A stretch of 58,340 bases of DNA from Spirochaetaceae bacterium (GCA_007695285.1 REEC01000058.1:1-58340), one strand, 5' to 3'; shown: positions 1 through 8,042, counted from the stretch's first letter. Program-made: numbers and translations. The notes: generated from the sequence alone by a model not told the origin.

Positions 1-4
1 ACGT

Positions 5-1939
5 CTACCGTTCGCCCCCGTTTACCAGAGTGCGGATCGTGCCGCCGAGTACCTTGACGGCATTGTGTACGTCAAAGACGTTCCGGCACTCCTGCTCGTG
101 CTGCCACATCCAGGTTGCCAACTCATCCCACGCGGCGGAGATTGCGGTCGTACCGATCGTCTCCCTGTCGCAGACCTTCTGCAGGATGTCGATCAGCCGG
201 CGCCAGATCGTCGCGTGCAGCTTCGCGTGCTTCCACGATGCCGCGTGAACAGGTGAAGATGACGAGAGGTTGCGATCGATGACGCGTTCGAACTCCGCGA
301 TGTCGTCGAGTGCCGCGGACAAGGCTTCCGCGTGCGCGCCGATCGTTTTTGCCGAAGGGGACTCGAGGTCGAGCGGGAGGACGCGTTCGGAGAGAGCGCG
401 GTAGAACTCCGCGCAGAGCGGGCCGTCGTGGCCGAACGCGCTGCGGAAGTAGTCGTCGGCACACTGCTCGAACGATGATTCGGAGTCCCACAGCGCGCTG
501 CCGAGCGCGGCGAGGCCGAGTCCGTGGGGCAGGAACGAGCGTTGGACCTGGCAGCTTATGTAGCCGTCGAGTTTGAGCCGCTTGAGATTGCAGATGTCTT
601 CGTGAAGCACCTGCGCGATCTTCGTGTAGCCGGGATCCTTCACATGAGCCCACATGAAATGGTAGTCGAAGACGAAGCTGTCTCCCGAGAAGCGCGACTG
701 CCACGCGCGCAGGAAGGCGAGGTTGGCGGCCACGTCGCGCGGAAAGACCAGCTCGTTGCGGCGGTACGCCGGGAGATCGGGGATCTCCGCGTCGGTCGTG
801 AAAGGTTCGCGGTAGGTACGCGTGATCGGAGCGAACATGAGGATGAACCGGTCAGGGTTCGCGATGCGTTCGCGTTCCGGGGGCCACAGGAGATCGACGT
901 AGATGAGGAAGACGATCTTCGTCTCGAGACCGCGTCGGCTCAACAGCTCATCGATCTCGTTGAGCAACATCACGTAGAAATCGGCAGGCCGCGACCGCCG
1001 GCAGTTCTCGCACTCGCACTGGTTATTCGATCCGTCGGCAAGCCAGACGTGCATGACGTCGATCCGCGGATGCGCGGCCGCGTACTCGGCGATCTCTTCG
1101 ACCATGATACGCCTCGCTTCCTCGTTCGAGTAGCAGAGGTTCGTGTTGAGCGGTATGCCGTCGAAGATCTTTCGCTCGCCGCCGATCTGTGCGAGGTATT
1201 CGCGCACCGTCGGGTCCACCTCGTGAACGCGTTGATCCCAGCTCAACCCCTTGATTCCGAACGGCTCGGTCGTCCACCCGTGGCCGACCGCGTGGTAGAG
1301 CAGCCCCCGCCTGTCGATCTCGTCGACCGCGCGTTCCACGCAGGCACGCGCTTCGTCGACCGAGAATGCGCCACGGTCCGCGAGAGGATTGTCACGGTGC
1401 GCGTACCATCGCTCGAAAAACGTGTACGCCTCGCGGAACTGGATGAAGTAGCTGTTCATCCCGACCTTCGGGAGCCAGTCGATAGTGTCCCGTACGTTTT
1501 CATAGCTGACGGCGCCCTCGATGCAGATCCCGCGGTGCCGGTACGAGGGCGTCTCGGAGATCTCAACCGCCGCGGTCACTGCCTCGGCACCCGGAAGAAG
1601 CTCGCCGTCCGTTCCCGGACGAAACCAGCGGCAGCCGATCTCCGTGAGGTACCGGTAGACGGCGAGCAGAACGCTGCGCTCGTTATTCCCGCAAATCAGA
1701 CCAACGCCGTCATCCACCCGGATCCCTATCGCGTCGTCGAACCTCGAGTCGGTGACCTCCGGAAGCGCGACGTGGGGAAACGCGTTCGCGAGTCCGATCG
1801 CGATGCCCGCGTCGTCCGGGTCGAAACGCAGCGTGTGCTCGATCACCGCTTCGTCGCCGGTGATCGTCTCGAGGTACCGGCCGAGCTCGGTTGCGGCGAA
1901 CTGTATCGTCCTGGTTCTCCCTACTACGATAATGCGCAT
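5..1939 (-). CDS. DUF4838 family protein (glycoside-hydrolase-like)
   Basis: About 644 residues. I recognise the DUF4838 pattern: an N-terminal alpha/beta domain of the kind found in alpha-glucuronidases and GH20-type enzymes (FAATELGRYLE near residue 15), then a barrel-like region with a Cys cluster CECENCRRSRPADFY and downstream FLIYVDLLWPPE. These proteins are thought to act on polysaccharides or glycoconjugates, but the reaction is not established. No signal peptide is visible. I chose the ATG at 1939 (MRIIVVGRTRTIQ) because it opens the first conserved strand and has a G-rich stretch about 10 nt upstream; longer in-frame starts reach 2029. It is divergent from the NagB/PIG-L genes, which supports a sugar-related role. 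Family call firm, function open. Confidence 0.75.
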   Translation of the reverse strand: MRIIVVGRTRTIQFAATELGRYLETITGDEAVIEHTLRFDPDDAGIAIGLANAFPHVALPEVTDSRFDDAIGIRVDDGVGLICGNNERSVLLAVYRYLTEIGCRWFRPGTDGELLPGAEAVTAAVEISETPSYRHRGICIEGAVSYENVRDTIDWLPKVGMNSYFIQFREAYTFFERWYAHRDNPLADRGAFSVDEARACVERAVDEIDRRGLLYHAVGHGWTTEPFGIKGLSWDQRVHEVDPTVREYLAQIGGERKIFDGIPLNTNLCYSNEEARRIMVEEIAEYAAAHPRIDVMHVWLADGSNNQCECENCRRSRPADFYVMLLNEIDELLSRRGLETKIVFLIYVDLLWPPERERIANPDRFILMFAPITRTYREPFTTDAEIPDLPAYRRNELVFPRDVAANLAFLRAWQSRFSGDSFVFDYHFMWAHVKDPGYTKIAQVLHEDICNLKRLKLDGYISCQVQRSFLPHGLGLAALGSALWDSESSFEQCADDYFRSAFGHDGPLCAEFYRALSERVLPLDLESPSAKTIGAHAEALSAALDDIAEFERVIDRNLSSSSPVHAASWKHAKLHATIWRRLIDILQKVCDRETIGTTAISAAWDELATWMWQHEQECRNVFDVHNAVKVLGGTIRTLVNGGER

Positions 1940-2121
1940 TTTTATGAGCCCCCAAGGTGATGGTTGGTCCATCCACTCTACTACGCAAACGTGAGCGTGG
2001 CTATCTGATAACCGCGACGACGGGCGCAAGTGGGTTTGCAGAGTCCGCCGGGTGGGCTACTCTGAAGAAGCGGCGCCTCGCATAACGCGTGACGGCGCAC
2101 GGACGAAGAGATGGAGGGACC

Positions 2122-3051
2122 ATGCGAGAGAAGAGCGTTCTTGCGCCGGATTGGTGGGATTTCACGACGGTGGATCGGAAGATTTTGGACGATGCGGCGG
2201 CGTTGACCGAGAGAGATCTGCTTCAGTTGTCGCGGGATGGGTTCACGGTGGTGTTCTACGAGACCCTTGAGGAGTTCTACCTTGCCGAGGCTCTTGAGTA
2301 CATCGACGCCTGGCGAGCGTCTACGCCGGACAAGCCCGTCGGGGTGTGCGGGCCGATCGGCCCGACCGAGCAGTTGCCGTTGGTGGCGCGGCTCGTGAAC
2401 GCGCTGGGGATCAAACTGGCCAAGCACGATGCTCATTTCTGGGGTATGGACGAATGGGTGCTGGACGGCAAACCCGTAGATCCGTCCCATCCCTTATCGT
2501 TTCGAAAAGCCAACGAGGCGCTGTGCTTCGGTCGAGTGGACCCGGCCCTCCAGATGCCGGAAGCAAACAAGCATTATCCGCTGGACACCACCTCGTTTAC
2601 GGCCTCGTTCGATCAGGTCCGTTGCGCGGTCATGCAGGGCGGACAAGGCGATGTGAAGCACTGGGCGTTTAACGACCCCGTCAAACGCGAAGGTGCGTAT
2701 CGCGACGCGCCGCCTTCTCCGGAGCAGTATCGAAAACTCGGCGCGCGGATGGTCGAACTCCATCCGATCACGATTATGCAAAATGCGCGCACCTCAGGCG
2801 GTGGCCGCGTGTCCGATGTACCGACCCAGGCTATGACCGTCGGGCCGGTTGAGACGTGGAAGTCCGACAAGGTGTCCATATGGCACGCGGGAACGCACGA
2901 CAACCCCTTTGGGATGCGCCTGACGGCTTTCATGATCAGCAAGGGCATCGCCGACAGCGCGGTACCGATGAGCCTGTTGGCGGATCACCCGAACGTACAG
3001 TTCAACTACTACCGCCCGGCTATCAAATCCTGCGACGTGGAGATGCATTAA
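2122..3051 (+). CDS. NagB-like glucosamine-6-phosphate deaminase/isomerase family protein
   Basis: About 309 residues. The order of motifs follows the glucosamine-6-phosphate deaminase (NagB) fold: [15 protein letters not shown] where NagB has its substrate-binding loop, FWGMDEWV in place of the usual FNMDEY, and [12 protein letters not shown] in place of the GEDGHIAFNEP region. The family converts glucosamine-6-P to fructose-6-P and ammonia, but this is a divergent member and could act on another amino sugar. Start ATG at 2122 has a strong GGAGGG site a few bases upstream. It is the first gene of a unit with the PIG-L deacetylase (3-bp gap) and the phosphoesterase, which suggests uptake-derived N-acetylated sugars are deacetylated and then deaminated. 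Confidence 0.72.
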   Translation: MREKSVLAPDWWDFTTVDRKILDDAAALTERDLLQLSRDGFTVVFYETLEEFYLAEALEYIDAWRASTPDKPVGVCGPIGPTEQLPLVARLVNALGIKLAKHDAHFWGMDEWVLDGKPVDPSHPLSFRKANEALCFGRVDPALQMPEANKHYPLDTTSFTASFDQVRCAVMQGGQGDVKHWAFNDPVKREGAYRDAPPSPEQYRKLGARMVELHPITIMQNARTSGGGRVSDVPTQAMTVGPVETWKSDKVSIWHAGTHDNPFGMRLTAFMISKGIADSAVPMSLLADHPNVQFNYYRPAIKSCDVEMH

Positions 3052-3054
3052 ACG

Positions 3055-3861
3055 ATGACCGACGAGTCCCCGGCGGTGCTTGCGCTGGCCGCTCATCCCG
3101 ACGATATCGAGTTCATGATGGCCGGAACGTTGTTTCTGCTGAAAGACGCCGGCTGGGATATCCACTACATGAACATCGCGAACGGCAACTGCGGCAGCGC
3201 GACCGAGGACTCGGAGACGGTGATCGCACGCCGCCGTCGCGAGGCCGTCGAAGCCTGCGAAGTCCTCGGCGCCCATTTCCACGATAGCGTATGCAACGAT
3301 CTCGAGATCTTCTATACCTCCGAGTTAATCGGAAAAGTAACGAGCGTTGTGCGACAGATCAAACCTCGCATCGTGCTGCTTCAATCGCCGGCCGACTACA
3401 TGGAAGACCACGTGATCTCGGCCCGCATCGGGGTGACGGCGGTCTTCGCCCGGGGCATGCGCAACTATCCGGGTACTCCGCCTTTGCCGCCGATCGCCGG
3501 CGAGGTGGTCGTCTACCACGCGCTTCCGTATGGGCTGCGGACGCCGCTTCGAAAAGCCACTCGACCGGGGTTGTACGTGGACATCACGGCGGTTCTCGAA
3601 AAGAAACGAACCATGTTGGCGGCACACCGTAGCCAGAAAGAATGGCTCGATGTGAGCCAGGGTCAGGACTCGTATCTTCATACCATGGAGGATTTCGCAC
3701 GGGAGGTGGGACGCATGTCCGGCGTGTTTCAGTATGCCGAAGGCTGGCGGAGGCGGCTCCACCTCGGGTTCTCCGGCCGGGACGATGACGACCCGCTGCA
3801 CGAGGTTTTGGCGGCCGCGTGCCGCGTCGACGAAACCTACGAAGCCGAGTTGGAATCTTGA
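3055..3861 (+). CDS. PIG-L/LmbE family N-acetylglucosamine deacetylase
   Basis: About 268 residues with the PIG-L zinc-binding signature AAHPDDIEF near the N-terminus, followed by a Rossmann-like strand and a later HxxH-type region (MEDHVISARIG around residue 118). Members of this family remove N-acetyl groups from GlcNAc-containing conjugates, such as GlcNAc-PI, mycothiol or bacillithiol precursors, or diacetylchitobiose. Cytoplasmic; no signal peptide. It lies 3 bp after the NagB-like gene, so the likely substrate here is an N-acetylated amino sugar in the same pathway. Its stop codon overlaps the next start. Confidence 0.82.
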   Translation: MTDESPAVLALAAHPDDIEFMMAGTLFLLKDAGWDIHYMNIANGNCGSATEDSETVIARRRREAVEACEVLGAHFHDSVCNDLEIFYTSELIGKVTSVVRQIKPRIVLLQSPADYMEDHVISARIGVTAVFARGMRNYPGTPPLPPIAGEVVVYHALPYGLRTPLRKATRPGLYVDITAVLEKKRTMLAAHRSQKEWLDVSQGQDSYLHTMEDFAREVGRMSGVFQYAEGWRRRLHLGFSGRDDDDPLHEVLAAACRVDETYEAELES

Positions 3862-4715
3862 AGTTTCTTTACATCACGGACACGCATATCGGATGCTCGC
3901 ACGACGGATACCATCTTCAACCGCGGTACGTCGGCTGTGAAGAGCAGCTCTTCGCCGGTCTCGCCCGATGGGTCGCCGAACACGACATTCGCTTCGTGGT
4001 CCACGGGGGTGACCTCACGGATCACGGCACGCCGGAGGAGATCGACCGAGCGGTCGCGCTTTGCGGTGGTCTCGGCGTCCCGGTATACCTCTGTCTGGGT
4101 AATCACGACCTCGCTCGAGCTGATTCGATCGAGCGCTGGCGCTCGGACGCGAAGACCTTGTTACCCGAGGGAGAAACCTCGTTCATTGTCGATGCCGGCC
4201 CGGTGGCGCTGCACGTTATCGCGCATCACTGGCACCCCGATATAGGTTATCGATGGCAGGCGGACCGCCCGCAGGAACCGAGACTCGACGGAAACCGGGT
4301 TGACGCGTTGGAGGCTTCGCTGAAGCGCACGAACCGACCGGCCATCGCCGTCACGCACGCTCCGATCAACGCGGTACCTCGCCGGCAGTGCGGCCGTGAT
4401 GAAGCGTTTCACCCGCCGTATCGCCCTTATGCGGAAACCTGGCGGCGAATCATCCGAGCTAATCGCAACCTCCGCCTCGTTCTGACCGGACACAACCACG
4501 CCTTCAGTGAATCCGGCGACACCTTCTCGTGCACCACTCCCGCGTTCAACGAGATTCCGGCACAGGCACGCGTCGTGACGGTGCGTGAGCGGACAATCGA
4601 GATCGAAACGGTATCGCTCGCGGCGGATCTGGCTCTGCCCGCGACACCGGATCCGGAAACGGCGTGGTGCATCGGTCCGCCCGGAACCTTTGAGATCCGC
4701 TACGCGGAGGATTGA
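3858..4715 (+). CDS. Calcineurin-like metallophosphoesterase
   Basis: About 285 residues. All five metal-binding blocks of the calcineurin-like phosphoesterase fold are visible: TDTHIG, HGGDLTDHG, LGNHD, VTHAPI and LTGHNHAF. I start it at the TTG at 3858 (encoding MKFLYITDTHIG), because the conserved first block begins almost at once and TTG overlaps the previous stop codon as TTGA, a coupling style used repeatedly in this window; an upstream in-frame ATG at 3819 lies inside the deacetylase gene. The substrate is unknown. As last gene of the NagB/PIG-L unit it may hydrolyse a sugar phosphate or phosphodiester made in the same pathway. Confidence 0.75.
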   Translation: MKFLYITDTHIGCSHDGYHLQPRYVGCEEQLFAGLARWVAEHDIRFVVHGGDLTDHGTPEEIDRAVALCGGLGVPVYLCLGNHDLARADSIERWRSDAKTLLPEGETSFIVDAGPVALHVIAHHWHPDIGYRWQADRPQEPRLDGNRVDALEASLKRTNRPAIAVTHAPINAVPRRQCGRDEAFHPPYRPYAETWRRIIRANRNLRLVLTGHNHAFSESGDTFSCTTPAFNEIPAQARVVTVRERTIEIETVSLAADLALPATPDPETAWCIGPPGTFEIRYAED

Positions 4716-4765
4716 TCCCCCGGATAGTCTGCGATCATGCGCAATCGTTCGGTGTAAACGTCACA

Positions 4766-5011
4766 CTACGCTTTCTTGACGACGATGTTCCACTCGCTCG
4801 CGCCGCCCTTCTCGAGCGCAAGGATGTCGTGACCTTCGAGTTCGAGGCTCCGCGGCACGTTTGCCGCCGACTCGCTATTGTCGACGGTTACCTTGAGCAC
4901 CTGTCCACTCTCGAGGTCCTCGAGCGCGAGTTTGCTCTTCACGAACGTATACGGGCATACTTCACCCGCGAGATTCAGTTCTTTGTCGATCTGCACACTG
5001 TTTTCAGCCAT
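4766..5011 (-). CDS. TusA-like sulfur carrier (sulfurtransferase TusA family)
   Basis: About 81 residues with the TusA/SirA signature: LNLAGEVCPYTFVKSKLALEDL, in which the Cys of the CPxxx motif is the persulfide-carrying residue. TusA proteins accept persulfide sulfur and pass it on to thiolation pathways. The ATG at 5011 has GGAGG five bases upstream; the frame also opens with a TTG four codons earlier that overlaps this site. It is the last gene of the hcyS-metY-hcyF-hcyD operon (33-bp gap), so it may feed sulfur to the HcyS adenylate, replacing the sulfite-reductase-derived sulfide described for Wolinella. That role is inference. Confidence 0.78.
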   Translation of the reverse strand: MAENSVQIDKELNLAGEVCPYTFVKSKLALEDLESGQVLKVTVDNSESAANVPRSLELEGHDILALEKGGASEWNIVVKKA

Positions 5012-5044
5012 TGTTTCCTCCAACCTTCGCTTCTTGTCTCGGCC

Positions 5045-5476
5045 TTATCGCCGGGCGTTTTCTGCCGCGTCGAGCAGCTCGACGCGTGTTTCCGAGACCG
5101 TCTTCGCGGCATCCACCGTGAAAACCTTTAACTTCCTCTCTGCCACCGAGTAGATCGCGTAGTACATCGACGTATCGACCGCGAGCCGGATATCTTCCTC
5201 CGACATACGCGCCGGGGTCTCGGGATGACTGTGGTACGTCCCGATCAACGACAGGCCCGCCTCGCGCGCAGTCTTGAGCGCCGCGAACTGCTCGGCGGGG
5301 TCGAACGAGAAATGTTCGGGACTCGCGTCGACGTTCCGCATCGGGATTCGCAGTTCGATCCGGTTGTCGGTCCCGGCGAGATATCCACACGCCTCGTTCG
5401 GCAATTCGGCATTCGCCTGTTTCGCGATCGCGTCGGCGATGTGACTCGGGACGATGATCGATTCCGACGCACTCAT
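5045..5476 (-). CDS. hcyD: JAMM/MPN+ metalloprotease, HcyD/QbsD/Mec+ type
   Basis: About 143 residues carrying a complete JAMM zinc-protease site: Glu28 (NEACGYL), His82 and His84 in YHSHPE, Ser92 and Asp95 in MSEED, which gives the exact HxH-x7-S-x2-D spacing. Small stand-alone bacterial JAMM proteins next to ThiS/MoaD-like carriers trim residues after the diglycine (QbsD, HcyD) or release the amino-acid product from the carrier (Mec+, HcyD). Start ATG at 5476 overlaps the hcyF stop as ATGA, so translation is coupled. With a tailed HcyS in the same operon, the expected jobs are removing that tail and freeing homocysteine from HcyS-homocysteine. Confidence 0.82.
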   Translation of the reverse strand: MSASESIIVPSHIADAIAKQANAELPNEACGYLAGTDNRIELRIPMRNVDASPEHFSFDPAEQFAALKTAREAGLSLIGTYHSHPETPARMSEEDIRLAVDTSMYYAIYSVAERKLKVFTVDAAKTVSETRVELLDAAENARR

Positions 5477-6318
5477 ACCGACTCCACCTTCACACGGGGT
5501 TCGGCGTACTGCTGTTCGACGCCGACGTCGCACGCGCCTTGTTCGTACTCGATGAGCTCGGTAATCTTCGTGTTCTCGGCCGCGACGTTTCCCCACTCGG
5601 TTTTCTTCACGCGCGTCGTGCGGAACTCCATCGTCAGCGCGTCGAACTGAAGCACGCGGTCGGTCAGCAGTTCACCGAGCCCAAGGATGTACTTGAGCGC
5701 TTCGGCCGCCTGAATCGTGCCGAGAATTCCGGCGATCGCGCCGAGAACGCCCGCTTCCGAACACGTCGGGACGGCACCCGGCGGTGGCGGCTCGCGGTAG
5801 ACGCATCGATACGACGCGCTACCCGGAACGTGAGTCATCGTCTGACCTCGGAAACGCAGGATGCCTCCCTGGTTGAACGGCTTGTCGGTCAGGATGCACG
5901 CGTCGTTCACGAGGAACTTCGTCGGGAAGTTGTCGGTTCCTTCGAGGATGAAGTCGTACTCGTTCACGAGGTCTATGATGTTGTCCTTTGTCACGAGGCC
6001 TTGTATCGGCTTGACCGTTACGTCGGGATTGAGCTTCTCGACAGTCTCCTTCGCCGAGACGACCTTCGGCCGATCGACGTCCGAAGTATAGTGCAGCACC
6101 TGCCTCTGCAGGTTACTGAGCTCGACCGTGTCCGGATCGACAATCCCGATCGTTCCGACTCCGGCGGCGGCGAGATACAACGTGATCGGCGATCCGAGTC
6201 CACCCGCACCGATCACGAGCACCTTCGCGTCGAGCAGTTTCTCCTGACCCTTTCCCCCGACACCCTTCAACAGGATGTGCCGACTGTATCGTTGAACTTG
6301 TTCGTTCGTGAAATCCAT
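5473..6318 (-). CDS. hcyF: ThiF/MoeB-family adenylyltransferase, HcyF-like
   Basis: About 281 residues, full-length E1-like enzyme. Visible features are the nucleotide-binding loop IGAGGLGSP (37-44), Asp at EGTDNF (127-131), the RQVLHY segment and a Cys at PTCSEAG (Cys186) at the position of the MoeB catalytic Cys. The family adenylates the C-terminal Gly-Gly of ThiS/MoaD-like carriers. There is no rhodanese domain, so sulfur must come from another protein, perhaps the TusA-like product of the last gene. Preceded by a clear GGAGGAAAA site, 30 bp after metY. MoeB or ThiF of cofactor synthesis is the alternative, but metY and hcyD in the same operon favour HcyF. Confidence 0.82.
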   Translation of the reverse strand: MDFTNEQVQRYSRHILLKGVGGKGQEKLLDAKVLVIGAGGLGSPITLYLAAAGVGTIGIVDPDTVELSNLQRQVLHYTSDVDRPKVVSAKETVEKLNPDVTVKPIQGLVTKDNIIDLVNEYDFILEGTDNFPTKFLVNDACILTDKPFNQGGILRFRGQTMTHVPGSASYRCVYREPPPPGAVPTCSEAGVLGAIAGILGTIQAAEALKYILGLGELLTDRVLQFDALTMEFRTTRVKKTEWGNVAAENTKITELIEYEQGACDVGVEQQYAEPRVKVESV

Positions 6319-6348
6319 TTTTCCTCCTATCCCCTTCCGGGGAGATTC

Positions 6349-7599
6349 TCATTCCGCCGCGCGATCGAGCGCGACCCGAAAATCCGCCACGATGTCCCTC
6401 GCGCTCTCGATTCCGGCCGATATCCGAATCAGGTCGTCGCTCACGCCGGCGTGCTCTCGCTGCTCGGCGGTGCAGTCGCGGTACATAGTCGAGGCCGGAT
6501 GAACCACAAGCGTCCGCGCATCACCGAGGTTCGCGAGATTCTTCGCGAGTGAGAGCCGGTTGATCACCTCGAACGCGCGATCCCGGGTCCCGACCTTGAT
6601 CGTTAGAAGCCCACCGTACCTCTCGCCGTATAGTTTCCGTGCGGTGGCGTGCCACGGACTCCCGGGGAGTCCCGGGTAGTTCACGACCGTACCGTCACCG
6701 CGCGCCTCGAGCGCACGCGCGAGAGCAAGCGCGTTCGCACAGTGCCTCTCCATCCTGAGCGCGAGCGTCTCGAGACCGCCCGACTGGAGAAACGCAGAAA
6801 ACGGCGAAGCGCACGCGCCGGTGTTCTGAAGCACCGTCTTCCGTAGCGTCGCGAGAAACGCAAACCGACCACCGTACTTCTTCGCGGCTTCGGCGATCGG
6901 CTCGAACGTCAGAGCACCCCACCCGAATTGCCCGGTATCGACGATCGCACCGCCGATCGCCGTTCCGCCGCCGGTGATGTACTTCGTCGTCGAGTGTACG
7001 ACGATGTCCGCGCCGAGCGACTTGCCGGTCGCGAGCCACGGAGTCGTGAGCGTCGCGTCGAGCACGACCGGAACACCGGCGGCGTGCGCGCGCGCCGCGA
7101 GCGCCGGTACGTCGGGCACGTCGAGACAGGGGTTCCCGATCGCCTCGACAAAAACGAGGCGCGGGCTTTCGGCCAACGCGGTCTGCAACTCCAGCTCGTC
7201 GTCGACCGAAAAAAAGGCGGGCCTGATCCCGAGACGCGGAAGCACCGAATCGAATAGCACGAGCGTCCCGCTGAAAAGGCTCCGAGACACCGCGACGACG
7301 TCGCCGGCCCCGGCAAGCGCCAACACCGTCGAGAGGACCGCTGCCATGCCCGATGACGTCGCGACCGCGCCGAGCCCCTGCTCGAGCCCGCACAGCCTCT
7401 CCTCGAACGAAGCTACCGTCGGGTTCGAGATACGCGAGTAGATATGCGCGCCGGAGCGTCCTGCAAACGCGTCTTCGAGAGCCTCGGCATCGGCGAACTC
7501 GAACGCACCGGTCGCGTAAATCGGTGTGACGGTCGCCCCCGCACTACGCTCGGGGTGGAGCCCACCGTGCACCGCGCGCGTCTCGAAGTCCAGGCCCAT
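6349..7599 (-). CDS. metY: O-acetylhomoserine aminocarboxypropyltransferase (MetY) family PLP enzyme
   Basis: About 416 residues of the Cys/Met-metabolism PLP family. It starts MGLDFETRAVHGG, has the phosphate-binding TSSGMAAV stretch, Asp181 in VVLDATLTTP and the Schiff-base Lys206 in HSTTKYITGGG. In MetY the enzyme replaces the acetyl group of O-acetylhomoserine by a sulfur nucleophile; in the Hcy pathway that nucleophile is a protein thiocarboxylate. ATG at 7599 lies 7 nt after the hcyS stop; the frame runs open upstream to 7773 across hcyS but that part is a shadow. Cystathionine gamma-synthase/lyase are alternatives by family, and the neighbours decide for MetY. Confidence 0.85.
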   Translation of the reverse strand: MGLDFETRAVHGGLHPERSAGATVTPIYATGAFEFADAEALEDAFAGRSGAHIYSRISNPTVASFEERLCGLEQGLGAVATSSGMAAVLSTVLALAGAGDVVAVSRSLFSGTLVLFDSVLPRLGIRPAFFSVDDELELQTALAESPRLVFVEAIGNPCLDVPDVPALAARAHAAGVPVVLDATLTTPWLATGKSLGADIVVHSTTKYITGGGTAIGGAIVDTGQFGWGALTFEPIAEAAKKYGGRFAFLATLRKTVLQNTGACASPFSAFLQSGGLETLALRMERHCANALALARALEARGDGTVVNYPGLPGSPWHATARKLYGERYGGLLTIKVGTRDRAFEVINRLSLAKNLANLGDARTLVVHPASTMYRDCTAEQREHAGVSDDLIRISAGIESARDIVADFRVALDRAAE

Positions 7600-7606
7600 G
7601 ATCGCG

Positions 7607-7888
7607 CTACTTATCCTTCCCGGCGTGCGAACCCCGGGAGGCGCGGTCGCTTCCGCCAACACTGCGGCTTCCGCCAACACTGCGGTCTCCGCCACCCATG
7701 AAGTACAGAAACTCGATCTCGTCGTTGTCGGCGATCTGCGTCGCGCCGAACTTCTCTTTTTCGACGATCTCACCGTTGATCTGCACCGAAACCATGTCGG
7801 GCGCTTCGACGTCTTTGAGTTTCAAAAGGTCCAGTACCGTCACGGTGCCGTCGACGGTGTCGTTCTTTCCGTTGATCGTCACGTTCAT
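7607..7888 (-). CDS. hcyS: ThiS/MoaD-like sulfur carrier (HcyS-like) with C-terminal tail
   Basis: 93 residues. Residues 1-64 are a ubiquitin-fold ThiS/MoaD-like carrier (MNVTINGK at the start, VSVQINGEIV in the middle, IADNDEIEFLYFM near the end) reaching Gly65-Gly66-Gly67. Carriers of this type normally end at Gly-Gly; here a tail of 26 residues follows, containing two exact RSVGGS hexapeptides (69-80) and a basic end. The tail must be removed before adenylation, and a JAMM protease is encoded three genes downstream. First gene of the operon, ATG with GGAGG seven bases upstream. ThiS for thiamine is possible by fold, but no thiazole genes are present while metY, hcyF and hcyD are. Confidence 0.8.
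   Translation of the reverse strand: MNVTINGKNDTVDGTVTVLDLLKLKDVEAPDMVSVQINGEIVEKEKFGATQIADNDEIEFLYFMGGGDRSVGGSRSVGGSDRASRGSHAGKDK
7649..7684. repeat. 18-bp in-frame tandem duplication in the hcyS tail
   Basis: Two perfect copies of an 18-bp unit lie at 7649-7666 and 7667-7684, followed by a partial degenerate third copy to about 7693. On the coding (minus) strand each copy encodes RSVGGS. The length is a multiple of three, so the reading frame and stop codon are kept. Confidence 0.9.
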
Positions 7889-7972
7889 TCAATTTCCTCC
7901 GATTACCGCTGTAATTCAATCCGATTACTTGACATTAAGAGTTGAGCAACCTTGCGTCGATCGCTCGACGAC
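7889..7972 (-). promoter_or_regulatory. Structured 5' leader of hcyS
   Basis: The leader opens with a perfect 6-bp hairpin closed by a GCGA (GNRA) tetraloop (7955-7970). Further down a 9-bp direct repeat (7920-7928 and 7898-7906) brackets an ATTAC segment (7915-7911, minus strand) that can pair with GTAAT of either copy; the second copy adjoins the GGAGG ribosome-binding site (7896-7900). Mutually exclusive pairing is possible. I could not match it to a known SAM, SAH or other riboswitch. Confidence 0.35.
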
Positions 7973-7978
7973 ACCGTA

Positions 7979-8007
7979 AACTTAATATACTCATTTGGGT
8001 TTGTCAA
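7979..8007 (-). promoter_or_regulatory. Predicted sigma-70 promoter of the hcyS operon
   Basis: On the minus strand TTGACA (8007-8002), 17-bp spacer, TAAGTT (7984-7979). Start of transcription would be near 7972, leaving an 84-nt leader before hcyS. The -35 is perfect, the -10 only moderate. Confidence 0.5.
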
Positions 8008-8042
8008 GTATACGCGCCGGATGATGGTGATTTTTTTGATTC

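Noticed and set aside
524..1960. 478-codon open frame on the plus strand
   Set aside because: Antisense shadow of the DUF4838 gene; the sequence is Arg/Val/Asp-rich with no recognisable domain, typical of antisense frames in this GC-rich genome.
4716..4765. Terminator between the phosphoesterase and TusA-like genes
   Set aside because: No stable hairpin with T-tract could be found in this convergent gap; likewise at 9413-9443.
7607..7888. Thiamine ThiS or molybdopterin MoaD identity for the small carrier
   Set aside because: No thiG, thiH, moaE or mog genes nearby, while MetY, an adenylating enzyme and a JAMM protease share the operon.
7889..7972. SAM riboswitch upstream of the methionine operon
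   Set aside because: The leader is too short and lacks the stems and conserved cores of SAM-I, II or III that I know; kept only as an unclassified leader.
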